DNA of 20,567 nucleotides from Cudoniella acicularis. Its lineage: Eukaryota > Ascomycota > Leotiomycetes > Helotiales > Helotiaceae. The translations under genes and the position numbers were made by a program. The stretch spans positions 1 to 20,567 of the forward strand of contig JAAMPI010001053.1 in NCBI GenBank assembly GCA_013054445.1. Direction: 5' to 3'. Under the pieces are notes generated by a model. It had not been told where the DNA came from. It ran no database searches and saw nothing but the letters and a program-made list of their open reading frames with translations. Below, one piece after another: positions 1-9,562 of the stretch; within the stretch, counting starts at the first letter, position 1; each line of letters begins with the position of its first letter.

Positions 1-650
1 GGCGTCGAATCATCCTCACTCATGCTAAACGTTCTTCTCGGTGTGCGGTATGAAGATGACCTCGATCGCGGCAGTGGCGCTGGGGGTAAGGGGCGGCTCG
101 CATTATTGACTCTCGAGAAGTTGTCGAAGTTGTCAGGGCTGATCTTTGATCTTGATTCCTCCGCGGCACTTTCCTTTACGGCATTCAAGACCAGTCCAAG
201 GCCCAAACCCTCCCCGAACCCAAGTGTGGAAGAATTCATCATACTGCTTGTGGGGTCAATTCCCGTCGCGTATACATTCTCCAAAAGATTGGCTGACTCC
301 TGCTCAAAAAGCTCAAAATCGGCATATCCACCATCTGAATAACTTCCAGATCCATTTTCTGCTCTCAGGGTTTTCTCGTTCTCTTCTCCCTGAGTGGTCC
401 GGACACCGTTCTCCTCAGCAACAGGCAGAGGTTTTCCAAGAAAGCGATGTTCGACGAACGGCCAGTGCAAAGTATCCTTCGAAGACAAAAACTCCCTCTT
501 ACAAGCACCACAAAGCTCTTGCAGCCAGATCCAACGGTATGCCACACCCTGGCATCTTCCTGGTGGCTTGCATTGTTTGGGAAGACACGGATGCTTTTCG
601 CCGTCTCTGGTGCAGTGGCAGCGGTACTCGATATAGTCTTGGGTGCACAT
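1..650 (-). CDS. Cys-rich hypothetical protein, 3' end beyond window
   Basis: One uninterrupted frame runs from ATG at 650-648 to the left edge without a stop, giving at least 216 residues. The start is chosen because it is the first Met of the frame, follows a pyrimidine/A-rich leader (ACAACAAATATG) and opens straight into the Cys-rich domain. The first 50 residues carry nine cysteines (C2, C11, C13, C22, C27, C33, C47, C50 plus His12), ending in a CGAC pair, a pattern suggesting metal binding. Residues about 75-140 are acidic/polar, a Gly-Leu stretch follows near 150, and the last visible part is low complexity with Pro, Ser and Arg (PLPPAPLPRSRSSSYRTPRR). No signal peptide or membrane segment is seen. 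Many fungal proteins of unknown function begin with a similar short MC...C.C module; I do not recognise a function. A downstream intron or stop lies outside the window. Confidence 0.72.
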   Translation of the reverse strand, partial: MCTQDYIEYRCHCTRDGEKHPCLPKQCKPPGRCQGVAYRWIWLQELCGACKREFLSSKDTLHWPFVEHRFLGKPLPVAEENGVRTTQGEENEKTLRAENGSGSYSDGGYADFELFEQESANLLENVYATGIDPTSSMMNSSTLGFGEGLGLGLVLNAVKESAAEESRSKISPDNFDNFSRVNNASRPLPPAPLPRSRSSSYRTPRRTFSMSEDDST

Positions 651-1722
651 ATTTGTTGTTCAGGGTTGACGGGTGAGGAATTTAAAAGGTTTGTGAGGAG
701 GAAAGAGTATCTACTCTCGTCGGGAGTTTGGGGGTGCGAAGAGTTGATCGATACTGTTGAAGTGGTGTTATGTTGTTGAGCCGGAGTCGCTGTTCTGAGG
801 GAAACGAGATGAGTGCACAGGAGAAGTGGTGTTTTGCCTTGGGCTCTTGCTGCGGAACCTCGTGGAGGAAATTCTTATTGTCTACATTGACTGAGACGCG
901 TCGGCTGCGCAATAGGGAGCCGTTTGGTTGCCGAGGCAAGGAAGATAGCATGTCTTTGATATTGAATATAGACTTGCCGTTTTGCCTCTAAAGCGCCTTC
1001 ATACATTGAATAAGCAATGTTTGAGATTTACTGAGTAGTCTCTCAAGTCTACTTACTCCTTATAGGGTAGTCTATAAGAACTATTTCCTCTGCGAGGTGG
1101 TCTAGTTCTCGGCATTTGGTACAGTCCAACTGCCCATTGGAACAACTTGCTGTTTTGTATTACAGCTTTCTTGCAAGCAGGTCCTCACCTTTCGGACAGC
1201 ACTGGAAATAACACCATGAGTATTTCCTACTGTGATCACACTTTTTCGTGGAACTCATTTACATGTTCCGGAGAATGCGGCCGTCGCGAGGCTTTAAAAT
1301 AAACACTCATCTATCTTGTTGTGAATACCTACCGTTCCCTAGGCTCCCGATGTTATGGGAAACACTTCGAAGACAATTAAAACCCCATGAGTTCAAGGCA
1401 ATATCTGAGTGACACAAAATAGATTATAACCCTGTTATTTGAACAATATCCTACATTAAAATAGTGTTTGTTCCTTGAAGTGTTGTGAATGAAGGACATG
1501 ACACAGACCGCAGGGGATGCAGCGAGACTCTGGCACTTACTGTTTTATTCTACAACCACATTCACACCAAACGTATAATAATACACCCCCCTCTTACTCT
1601 CAGCCACTGCTATATTGCAAATCTATTCACGTCTTATTTTCCGCCCCAGAACTATATAATCTCTCCCCGAGCCTTCATTGATGCTAAATTACAAAAAGAA
1701 AAACCATCTATCAAAATCTACA
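651..1722. other. Intergenic region between two divergent Cys-rich ORFs
   Basis: About 1.07 kb with no convincing gene. The part next to 650 is the leader and promoter of the minus-strand gene; a TTTAAA stretch lies at about 679-684. Short open frames here (for example 682-951 minus and 770-991 plus) show no family motif and have no sensible splice partners. The 1000-1700 part is AT-rich and unstructured to the eye. Confidence 0.5.
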
Positions 1723-2004
1723 ATGTGTATCAAATGGGTATATCACTGCCCTATATGTTGCAGCCTTGAGACTTTAGGAGACCTCCACTGCCCCAAATGT
1801 TGCAACGCTGAGATTCAAAGAGCCCTCGACCCCGTTAAGGCCTGCGACATCCTCTGGTGCGAAATCAATCTAAGGTACATATCCTGGCATGGAAGGTGCT
1901 TTCCTTGCAGATTTAGGGATGCCGGGGTTCGTGTCTGGATGGAGACGTCGAGACGTTGCGACGCCATTAATTTCAGACTCTTAGATTGGGGTGACGAGGG
2001 TTGA
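1723..2004 (+). CDS. Small Cys-rich hypothetical protein
   Basis: Single-exon frame of 93 residues starting at ATG 1723 (context CTACAATGT); an in-frame ATG also exists at 1681 but the Cys-rich domain begins at 1723. Cysteines are arranged in pairs: C9-x2-C12, C23-x2-C26, C41, C46 and C59-x2-C62, with His8, His22 and His56 near them, which resembles zinc-ribbon-like knuckles. The beginning (MC followed by a basic/aromatic stretch) recalls the start of the gene at 1-650, so the two may belong to one loosely defined fungal class, but I see no clear sequence alignment beyond this. No signal peptide. Function unknown. The frame is short and has no intron, so a chance ORF or a decayed gene remains possible. 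Confidence 0.42.
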   Translation: MCIKWVYHCPICCSLETLGDLHCPKCCNAEIQRALDPVKACDILWCEINLRYISWHGRCFPCRFRDAGVRVWMETSRRCDAINFRLLDWGDEG

Positions 2005-2370
2005 GTGATGGAAGGCCTGGAAGCCGAACAAGGTCTGCGGCAAGGAAACGTGTGAGATTATTGGAGGCATTTAGTTTCGAGGTGTACTCTCCCCGGAAGT
2101 TTTTAGTACTTGCAGACAAACCATAGAATTAATGTTAAAAGAAAAAATTTACTCGCTTGCAATGGCAGGTGCTAATAATGAAATCAGTTGCTCGTGAATC
2201 ATTTTCAATCTTACGCTGTGAATGAATGCAGAGTGTCTGGTCAGCTTGGAGGAACTCATGAGTAACAGTACTTCAAGAAGTGGGCTGCGATTCTGTGGAC
2301 TGACCCACCCGATCAGTGTTTAAGTAAAGCTGTTTGGAAGCAAAATAGTCTTAAAACTTGGTATTTCATT
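2005..2370. other. Intergenic region, nothing recognised
   Basis: AT-rich spacer between the stop of the small Cys-rich ORF and the convergent stop of the queuosine salvage gene. No reading frame, repeat or structured element was recognised. Confidence 0.5.
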
Positions 2371-3639
2371 TTAGTACCAGATACTTCGAGTTCTATGGTG
2401 AGGTATCTCTTCCTGGCCAGCAGCCTCTCGCTCCTTCATCGTATCATAGAGAAAGAAGTCGATCAGAATTGCGTTGATCTTAGAATCCGGATGTTTCCTC
2501 AAAATCTCCTTTCGGATCAGCTCGACACACCAGATACTGCACCCTGGCAAACTGTTAGCATACCTAGGTACTTCTGGGCTCAACGAGCTGAACTAACCTC
2601 TCAACTGGATCTCCCATGGATGGCCACTCTCAATAACTTTTTTCGCGTTGATAGTACTCTGCAGAAGCGGGCTGTACCACAAACAACCCAAAGTATTCAG
2701 GATTTGAGGCACTCGGTAGTCTGCGAAAATTGTGAGCTTGTCGATGTCGTCAAACTCGCCATAGCTCTCGCCATCAAATGCTGCCCAAATATCTGCAACA
2801 CATATTTGAGCTCGTTTAAGGAACCGGACACTTTTCCGGTTCTCATACCGCGCTACATCGTTAAAGCAGGGGAAATCGGCTGCGAGCAAGTTGACCAGTG
2901 CTGCCGCAGAATAGTTGGCGGCTTTAATGCAGTTTGTGAAACTGCATTGGTATTTCTGCGTCAAGCCATCAGTCATGATAACTTGTGCATTCACATTTGA
3001 AGGATCGTACCTCGTAGAGGACCTGGCCTGCTTCCCGCAAGCACTTGACTCTTTCTTGGAACAAGGGGATTTCCTCGTCCGTTTTGCTTCGGAAAACGTG
3101 CTTTAAGACTTCTTCAGTGCACTCCTCTTCATTTTGCCAAAAATCCGAAGATGTTATAGGAATTTCTGCAAACGAATGGAATTAACTTCAAATGTTCTCC
3201 AGCAGCACGTTGCCGTAGACGAACCTTCATCAAGCGCCCGTTGCAATGCAGCAACCAAACTTTTGTAACCCGTGTAACTTTTGCCCTTGTATTCGATTGC
3301 AAACCGCTCTTCTGGATCTTCTCGATCCGACCAAAATGAGAAATTTAGAAGATCTAAAGTGAAGATGAAATCCACGGTGCTGGCATCCTTTGCCTGAGGA
3401 TGCAGCTCGTGTGATGCCCACGTCTTGGTGGAGTACCCCTTTTTCTGCATCTGCTCATATATCATAGCAGCTGCTGCTCTTGTCGACTGGGAGTCAAGTG
3501 CCACATCGATGGCATTGTCGTACACGTACTCGGCTCCCTCCAGGACTTGCGTTTCTGGGATTGCGGGTGCAACAGAAGCCTTCTGGAAATGCTGCCGGAG
3601 GAAATCGAGAAGGTCATGATCCGGCTCGTCATCGGACAT
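2371..3639 (-). CDS. QNG1: Queuosine 5'-phosphate N-glycosylase/hydrolase (queuosine salvage, DUF2419)
   Basis: Four exons: 3639-3225, 3165-3011, 2955-2598, 2543-2371; introns of 59, 55 and 54 nt, all GT...AG with consistent phases; 366 residues, the usual family length. The C-terminal half matches the family strongly: the stretch with FADYRVPQILNTLGCLWYS, the following LRGCSIWCVELI across the last splice, the helix with DFFLYDTMKE and the closing HHRTRSIWY. The first exon gives NFSFWSDREDPEERFAIEYKG followed by the Tyr-Lys-Ser region typical of the domain. Members release queuine base from queuosine 5'-phosphate so it can be inserted into tRNA with GUN anticodons; eukaryotes cannot make queuine and depend on salvage. 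No signal peptide; presumably cytosolic. For intron 2 the acceptor at 2957-2956 was preferred over one 15 nt further on because only it keeps the frame and adds KYQC before SFTNCIKAANYSA. The ATG at 3639 is the first Met of the frame. Confidence 0.88.
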
Positions 3640-4116
3640 TATGGAAGAATGGCTCGTAGCAAGCTTCCAGAGCCCAACCCAAACAACTGTCTCGTCTTGC
3701 TTTCTCCGAAAGGGGTGTCACGGGACCGGGTGCCTAAAAGAGGTTGCGCGAGAATCGGAAATGGAAAATTTGCAGGTCCCCCTTCTTCATGATTGATCAA
3801 CAACCCCGAATGGACTTATGAATGGACTCATGACGGTGGATCGAATAACTTTCTTTCCCTGAGAAAAACAAAAAAAGACACCGCTCTGCACCGCATCGTA
3901 GAGAAACGTGAAACGGTCTGTGCTGAGCGCGATAAGGAGGCTATCGCATCACGCTTGCGCCCTCACGGCTGTCTCTGTCGCGTTGCCGTACCGTGCAGTA
4001 AAGCCTCGCTCAGGTACACTCCTGTGAAGGCGCATCCAACATCAACTTCCACAACCTTCTTCAATTTCTCTCTTTTTCATCGCACACACTATTTGCACTC
4101 TGCTGTTACCCACTCG
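3640..4116. promoter_or_regulatory. Shared divergent promoter region, QNG1 / UBA2
   Basis: 477 bp separate the two start codons, so both promoters must lie here or overlap. A near repeat of GAATGGACT...ATGA occurs at about 3808-3833. The 4020-4110 part is pyrimidine-rich (CTTCTTCAATTTCTCTCTTTTTC), as is common in fungal leaders. No TATA box or named factor site was identified with confidence. Open frames in this interval are not coding by eye. Confidence 0.45.
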
Positions 4117-6647
4117 ATGGTCCAAATCATGAAGCGCGATCAATCCAATCACCAGTCGCTGGGATCGCCGACCAACAGGAAGGTGAAGGAGGTAAGCCAA
4201 AACTTTTACCCAATCACCTTTTCAACCGCGAGTCTAGAGTCAACTATCAATTATTTCTGCCGGTGGGTGTCATATACTTCTATCGGCTGGTCTTAAGATC
4301 CTGATAGTCCTATTTTGAGACCGCCGTGTGGGTTGTTGATGCGCTGCAGCTATTTGGACGAAGGGTCTTGTGAATATGGACGCAATTGCTAACGGGGTAT
4401 CACAGGCGCGAATACTCATGGTTGGCGCTGGAGGTATTGGATGCGAACTTCTCAAGAACCTCGTCCTCACCGGCTTTGGCGAAATTCACGTTGTTGATCT
4501 CGACACTATTGATCTCAGCAATCTAAATCGACAGTTCCTCTTCAGGCATGAGCACATTAAGAAATCGAAGGCTTTGGTTGGTCACGCTGGATTCAACAAA
4601 GGCATATAGGCTGACAGGTGGATATCAGGTAGCAAAGGAGGCCGCTCATGCGTTCAACCCGTCGGTCAAGCTCGTGGCTCACCATGCCAACATTAAGGAT
4701 CCGGAGTTCAACGTCAGTTGGTTTAAGGGTTTCACAATGGTGTTCAACGCTTTGGACAACCTTGAGGCAAGAAGACATGTGAACAAAATGTGTTTGGCCG
4801 CAGACGTTCCCCTTATTGAAAGTGGTACCACTGGGTTCAATGGTCAGGTGCAAGTCATCAAGAAGGGCGTTACAGCATGTTACGACTGCGCACCTAAGGA
4901 GACACCGAAGAGCTTTCCTGTTTGCACAATCCGGAGCACACCAAGTCAACCGATCCATTGTATTGTCTGGGGAAAGAGCTATCTTTTGAGGTAAGGCTAT
5001 TTGGATGCTAGACGTTAAATTGGGTGCTGAATGCTTGCTAGTGAGATACTTGGAGCTAGTGAGGACGAGTCAGCAGAGATGGATCATTCAGAGGATTCTG
5101 AAAATGGTATGAGCTACTTCAAATTCTAACATGGATGTTTAATCTAGGAACATTTGCTGATTTTATCATAGCTAAAGAGATTGAAAAGTTACGACAAGAA
5201 TCTCAGGCGCTGAAGAAAATTAGGGAAGCTATGGGTACCCCGTCTTTTCCACAATTGCTCTTCGACAAAGTCTACAAAGATGATATCACCCGATTACGGT
5301 CAATGGAGGAGATGTGGAAGACTCGACGGCCACCAGAGCCATTGAATTATGATGGCATTATAGAGAAGGCCGTTGATGTCGAAACTTCAAAAGACAAGAT
5401 ACTCAAAGATGGACAAAGAGTTTGGAATCTCGAGGAGAATGTCATAGTCTTTAAAGACAGGTGAGCTTGTTTTTCTTGATAAGAGTGAGTTTGCTGACAT
5501 TTGCAGTCTCGAACGTTTAAGCAAAAGAATGGCTGAGATGCAATCATCTGCGAATGGCCACTCGGCGGAGCCTGTAATAACCTTTGACAAGGATGATGAT
5601 GATACTTTAGACTTTGTCACAGCCAGCGCAAATCTGAGGTCAATAGTCTTCGGAATTGAGACGAAGTCTCGATTCGATATTAAGCAAATGGCTGGCAACA
5701 TTATTCCCGCTATTGCGACTACCAATGCAATCGTTGCTGGACTTTGCGTACTTCAATCTTTTAAAGTATTGCGAGGCGACTTTTCAAGCACGAAGGAGGT
5801 AAGTCACCAATAACCTTTTATTTACCACACAATGAACTGTGATCTAACTTCCCCAGATATTCCTTTCGCCTTTCGCCCCACAGCGACTCTTATCTTCGGA
5901 CAAATATCGGCCCCCAAGGGCTGACTGCCCTGTGTGCAGTGTGGCTCAAGCACAACTCCTTATTGACATCTCTCGGGCCACACTGAATGATCTCGTTGAG
6001 AACTTCTTACGCCTTGAATTGGGTTATGGCGAAGAGATTGTCGTGAATCATGGAGATGCTCTGCTTTACGACGTAGAAGAGACGGACAATTTGACGAAGA
6101 AATTGAGTGACCTCGGTATGTTAATCAGGACACGACAAGTCCTTCTGTTCTAATGTGATTATTACAGGCATCAAAGGTGATAGTTTTCTGACGATCATCG
6201 ATGAGGATGATGTGAACCCGAGAGTAAATCTTGTACTCAATGTTCAAGAATCGTAAGGAAACCTTGCTCTGCAAAGTCTCTACGTTGGCTAAACTTTTTT
6301 CCAGTACAATCCCAGATGACTCGCCCGTCAAAGGACTGGACTTTCCCCCACCGCACAATGCTGATGAACCTGCTTCCCCTATTCCAAGGAGGAAGAAGGC
6401 TATTCCACAAACCAATGGTCACTCAACCTTAGAAAATCAGCCCTCAGCACAGTCTACCAAAGTACCTGCAACCAATGGTAACACATCTACTTTGATCAGC
6501 TCAGGTTCAAAGAGAAGTGTAGCTGAAATCGAGGATCCCGAGGCCCCGAACAAGAAGCAAAAGATCCAATCCAATGGAGCTTCCAAAGACGAGACGATAG
6601 TCCTCGATGATACGGTAGAGCATGCCATTATCATTGATGATGATTGA
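4117..6647 (+). CDS. UBA2: SUMO-activating enzyme E1 catalytic subunit Uba2
   Basis: Nine exons: 4117-4191, 4406-4576, 4629-4990, 5042-5106, 5172-5460, 5507-5798, 5857-6115, 6168-6252, 6305-6647; all introns GT...AG, 46-65 nt except the first (214 nt, branch site GCTAAC); 646 residues. With Aos1 it adenylates SUMO and passes it through a thioester to Ubc9, mainly in the nucleus. Visible: nucleotide loop [14 protein letters not shown] (residues 31-44), [17 protein letters not shown] (56-72), catalytic Cys181 in [19 protein letters not shown], zinc cysteines C166/C169 (CYDC) and C442/C445 (CPVC), then the ubiquitin-fold domain. The C-terminal tail is low complexity, with a basic NLS-like stretch ([20 protein letters not shown]) and acidic-flanked hydrophobic runs (IVLDD, IIIDDD) resembling SUMO-interacting motifs. 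Start: ATG 4117 or in-frame ATG 4129, which has the better context (A at -3); the latter would give 642 residues. Exon 1 supplies the QSLG...VKE lead-in expected before the Rossmann fold. Confidence 0.95.
5107..5171 (+). other. UBA2 intron 4 with two in-frame acceptors 24 nt apart
   Basis: The donor GTATGAG at 5107 can pair with AG at 5146-5147 (41-nt intron) or AG at 5170-5171 (65-nt intron). Both keep the reading frame; the first adds eight residues (GTFADFII). A CTAAC branch site lies at about 5126-5130. The longer intron is preferred because 41 nt is short for this gene and the resulting acidic-to-coil join ([11 protein letters not shown]) looks like the family. Confidence 0.6.
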
Positions 6648-6745
6648 TCGATCTTCTTTTGTCTCTTTTCTTTTCGGTCTCCGATATTAGATCTTCTGGT
6701 TCTTCTGAAGATAACACATATTTCCAATGATGGGAATGGGTGGGA

Positions 6746-8062
6746 TTATGTGGCGCTTAAGCCACCATCGAGATTGAGGACACAATTGTTTGCGTATTTA
6801 TTTGTGGCCAAAAATACAGCGGCATCGGCAATATCCGATGCCTGTCCAAAATATTTCAGGGGTATGGCGTTTAGGGCTGCGGAGCGCGCCTCAGGCGTCA
6901 TGGCTGTAATTTGTATATTAGGAAACCCGGGCATAAGAAGCTGGGATTTGGGGGCGATCCAAAGACAGGAAGAATACCAATAAATACTCTCAACGGGTTA
7001 CATACCTGCAGTCATATCTGTCTCAATGTAACCTGGTATAATGACATTGACTCGTACATCCTTTTCACCTAATTCTGCTGCCAAGGCTCGAGTAAACCCT
7101 AAGTGCTATTAGTTTGATTGAGGTAACAGAGATGAACGCCTGACCTATAACTCCAGCTTTACTCGCAGCATAAGCAGCACTTCCTCTTCCGCCCTTGAGA
7201 CCTAGCAACGAAGCTACATTTATGATACATCCTGACTTTAAATCAGCGCGGATAAAAAAACAATAGATCATTGTTTCCCAAGCCTCAAAGAACAGAATTC
7301 GTGGTGAAAGCAGGAAACGTAGGGAGGGTCCTTACCACTATGGTTCCCCATCATTCCCTTCCCCAGCATCCGACAGGCCAACATCGTCCCCAAAAGATTA
7401 GTCTGCAGCACCTTCTCAATGTGGTCCTGACTCGTAACAACGAATGGCGAATAATGCGTTACTCCCGCGGCATTAACGAGGATATCCACATTTTTCTGCT
7501 TTCTCTTTGATTAGCCCTTACTCTCATTCACCGAAATCCTCCTCCCTCCACCAAACCCACTAAGAGCTCTCTAAGCAAGGAAAACCCCAGAACGAACCTC
7601 ACGCTTTAATCCATCCCAAAAAACTTTATCCCCAACATCCCCAACCATAACCCTATGTCTCCTCCCCTCCCCCCCTAACTCCTCCTTCACACTCTCAATA
7701 GCACGTGCATTCCGACCAATCAACACACAAGACGCGCCTTCCTCCGCGAAACGCAGCGCGATCGCTTTCCCGATGCCGCGGGAAGCCCCTGTGATGATGG
7801 CTTTTTTGTTTAGCAGCCGTCCGTCTGGTCTTGGGGAGGACGATATTGGTTGTGGTTGGGAATCTTGGCGAGGGGTGCAAGGCGTGAATTGGTAGGGAAG
7901 AGATGTGGTGAATGCTCTTTCTGATGCTTGAGATAGCAGCCGTTGGCTCGGGTAAGCTCGCAGACGCAGCATTGTTGATATTTGGTGTGGTGGTGATGAA
8001 GAAAGTTGGAGAGCTCTCGTGTGGTTTTTGGAGGTAAGAAGGTCACGTGCGAAGTTGGTCAT
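6746..8062 (-). CDS. Short-chain dehydrogenase, mitochondrial 3-oxoacyl-[ACP] reductase-like
   Basis: Five exons: 8062-7598, 7495-7336, 7231-7145, 7098-7006, 6903-6746; introns of 102, 104, 46 and 102 nt with consistent phases; 320 residues. Classical SDR features: NAD(P)-binding TGASRGIG (91-98), NAAG (163-166), catalytic Ser216 in INVAS, Tyr229 and Lys233 in SAAYAASKAG, then GFTRALAAELG, VNVIIPGYIETDMTA and a C-terminal LNLDGG. This order and the overall flavour fit FabG-type beta-ketoacyl reductases. The first 80 residues are an Arg/Ser-rich, acid-poor extension that looks like a mitochondrial targeting sequence, so a role in mitochondrial fatty-acid synthesis (as for Oar1) is the likeliest reading, but other SDR substrates cannot be excluded. 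Met31 (codon at 7972) is an alternative start that keeps a presequence. The gene converges on UBA2 with 98 bp between stops. Confidence 0.9.
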
Positions 8063-8710
8063 TTTGGTCGGAGTGGATCTGGTATTTTTGAAGAAAAGAG
8101 GGAATTATATTGTCTTTAAGACGGGTATCTAGCTTAGGACATCTACAAAGAGGCCAAGTAAGAAGGGTATTGTAGTTTGAGGTTTATTTGGTGATTTATT
8201 CTACCTTTACTCACTTCAATAGGCCGACTTGTCTTCCAGTTAAGAACCTGCTGACCCTAGCCCTTGTACGGCTGTACGGTTTGAGGTCAAATGCGTGTTA
8301 TAACCAAGCCCCCTCAGATAGTCTCTATTAATCTTTTCTTCCAGACACCCCAATCACATACGCATATCCACAAGGACCAAACTTGTATAAATAGAATATC
8401 GAAAACACAAATCTAAAAATATATTATATGCAATCACGCTGAACTCTTTAACCCGAGGTCTCCTTGAATTTCCAGTACAGTACAGATATAAAAGGAAAAT
8501 GGATGGACTTTCAGTGCTGCTTTCGAGGCAAACAGTCTTTGCAAGGGATGAGTTATCGTTCATTGATGAGGCTCATGCTATCTGTGGCTTGCCCGAAGTG
8601 GCTAGTAACATATAGCACGAGACTAGAGCCTTGGCAGTTGCGTGGAGCAAGCGAATTCACGTCGCCCTAAAAGAAATCGCGTCCTGAAAGGCGCCAACAG
8701 CAATTCCATA
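8063..8710. promoter_or_regulatory. Divergent intergenic region, SDR / elongin C
   Basis: 648 bp between two divergent starts, holding the leaders and promoters of both genes. The middle (about 8380-8430) is very AT-rich. No coding frame with a recognisable motif and no repeat of note was seen. Confidence 0.45.
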
Positions 8711-9562
8711 ATGGCGACTTCCAGCGAAAGCCATGGCTTGAGTAAGTACGTGACACTCATCTCGAGCGATGGGTTTGAGTTTGTTGTTCTGAGAGAGGCC
8801 GCTTGCATCTCTGGTGCCATCAAGAGAATGCTCGACTCCAAGAGTGAGTATTTTCGCATCGTCTTTCATTCGCATTTCCAACATCAAAGAAGTGCTGCTG
8901 ACGGTCTGCCAATGTGCAGGTGGATTCTCTGAGGCAACAACAGGTAGATGCACATTCGAAGAAATCAAGTACGTTGAAAGTTTACTTTCATTCCTGCTAC
9001 ATGCGATCGAGACGAAGAAAAGGCAGAATATTTCAACACAAGCGTGTGAGGATTACATGGTCGATGATTACATCAAAACGTTTGCAGACAGACCCTCTAA
9101 CTCGCAAGAGTCAAGTAGCGGTGCTGGATGATGCCTATACACTTGATCTGAGACTTGGCTATCTCCCTAAAATTCTGTTTCTCAAGTAGCTCTTCCGGGA
9201 AAGCGATACGAAGTGTGCGTAGAAGTGAGGCTTGAAAAGCTTCAGCCAGGCAGCCTGTTGAAGGGAAAGTTTCTCGAATTTACTGCTTCAGCTCGCTGTC
9301 ACACGCGTTACCCTCTCGTGGAGCACCTCCGAACATGGAACCTTCCTCACTAACCGGATTTCGCGTAGTGGTATCGTGCTTGAGAAAGTTGCAGAATACT
9401 TTTACTACAACTATAAGAACCGGAATAGAGAAGACGTACCAGACATGGAAATCCCGCCCGAACTTTGCTTGGAATTGTTAATGGCGGCGGATTATCTAGA
9501 CAGTAGGGTTTCCCGCCTTCCTACCTGTCACGTCGTTGCTAATCATTCAACGAACAGCATGA
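8711..9562 (+). CDS. ELOC: Elongin C (BTB/POZ-fold E3 ligase adaptor)
   Basis: Four exons: 8711-8843, 8920-8968, 9369-9502, 9558-9562; introns of 76, 400 and 55 nt; 106 residues, the normal elongin C length. Exon 1 gives YVTLISSDGFEFVVLREAA then CISGAIKRMLDSKS; exon 2 GFSEATTGRCTFEEI; exon 3 GIVLEKVAEYFYYNYKNR and the highly conserved IPPELCLELLMAADYLD. The last intron (donor GTAGGG at 9503, branch-like GCTAATC, acceptor AACAG at 9557) joins to CATGA, giving a final Thr and stop, so the protein ends at LDT like its relatives. Without that splice the frame would run on 50 codons with no similarity to the family. Elongin C links BC-box proteins to cullin in ubiquitin ligases and partners elongin A. 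The 400-nt intron has a good CTAAC branch site at about 9348-9352 but is unusually long for this window. Start: ATG 8711 is the first ATG of the frame. Confidence 0.9.

Noticed and set aside
682..991. Overlapping frames on both strands upstream of the left-edge gene
   Set aside because: No motif, no conserved composition; they lie where the promoter and leader of the 650-1 gene should be.
4370..4405. Alternative UBA2 start inside the first intron (ATG 4376 region)
   Set aside because: It would remove the QSLG...VKE lead-in found in exon 1; the CTAAC branch site and CACAG acceptor at 4405 support splicing instead.
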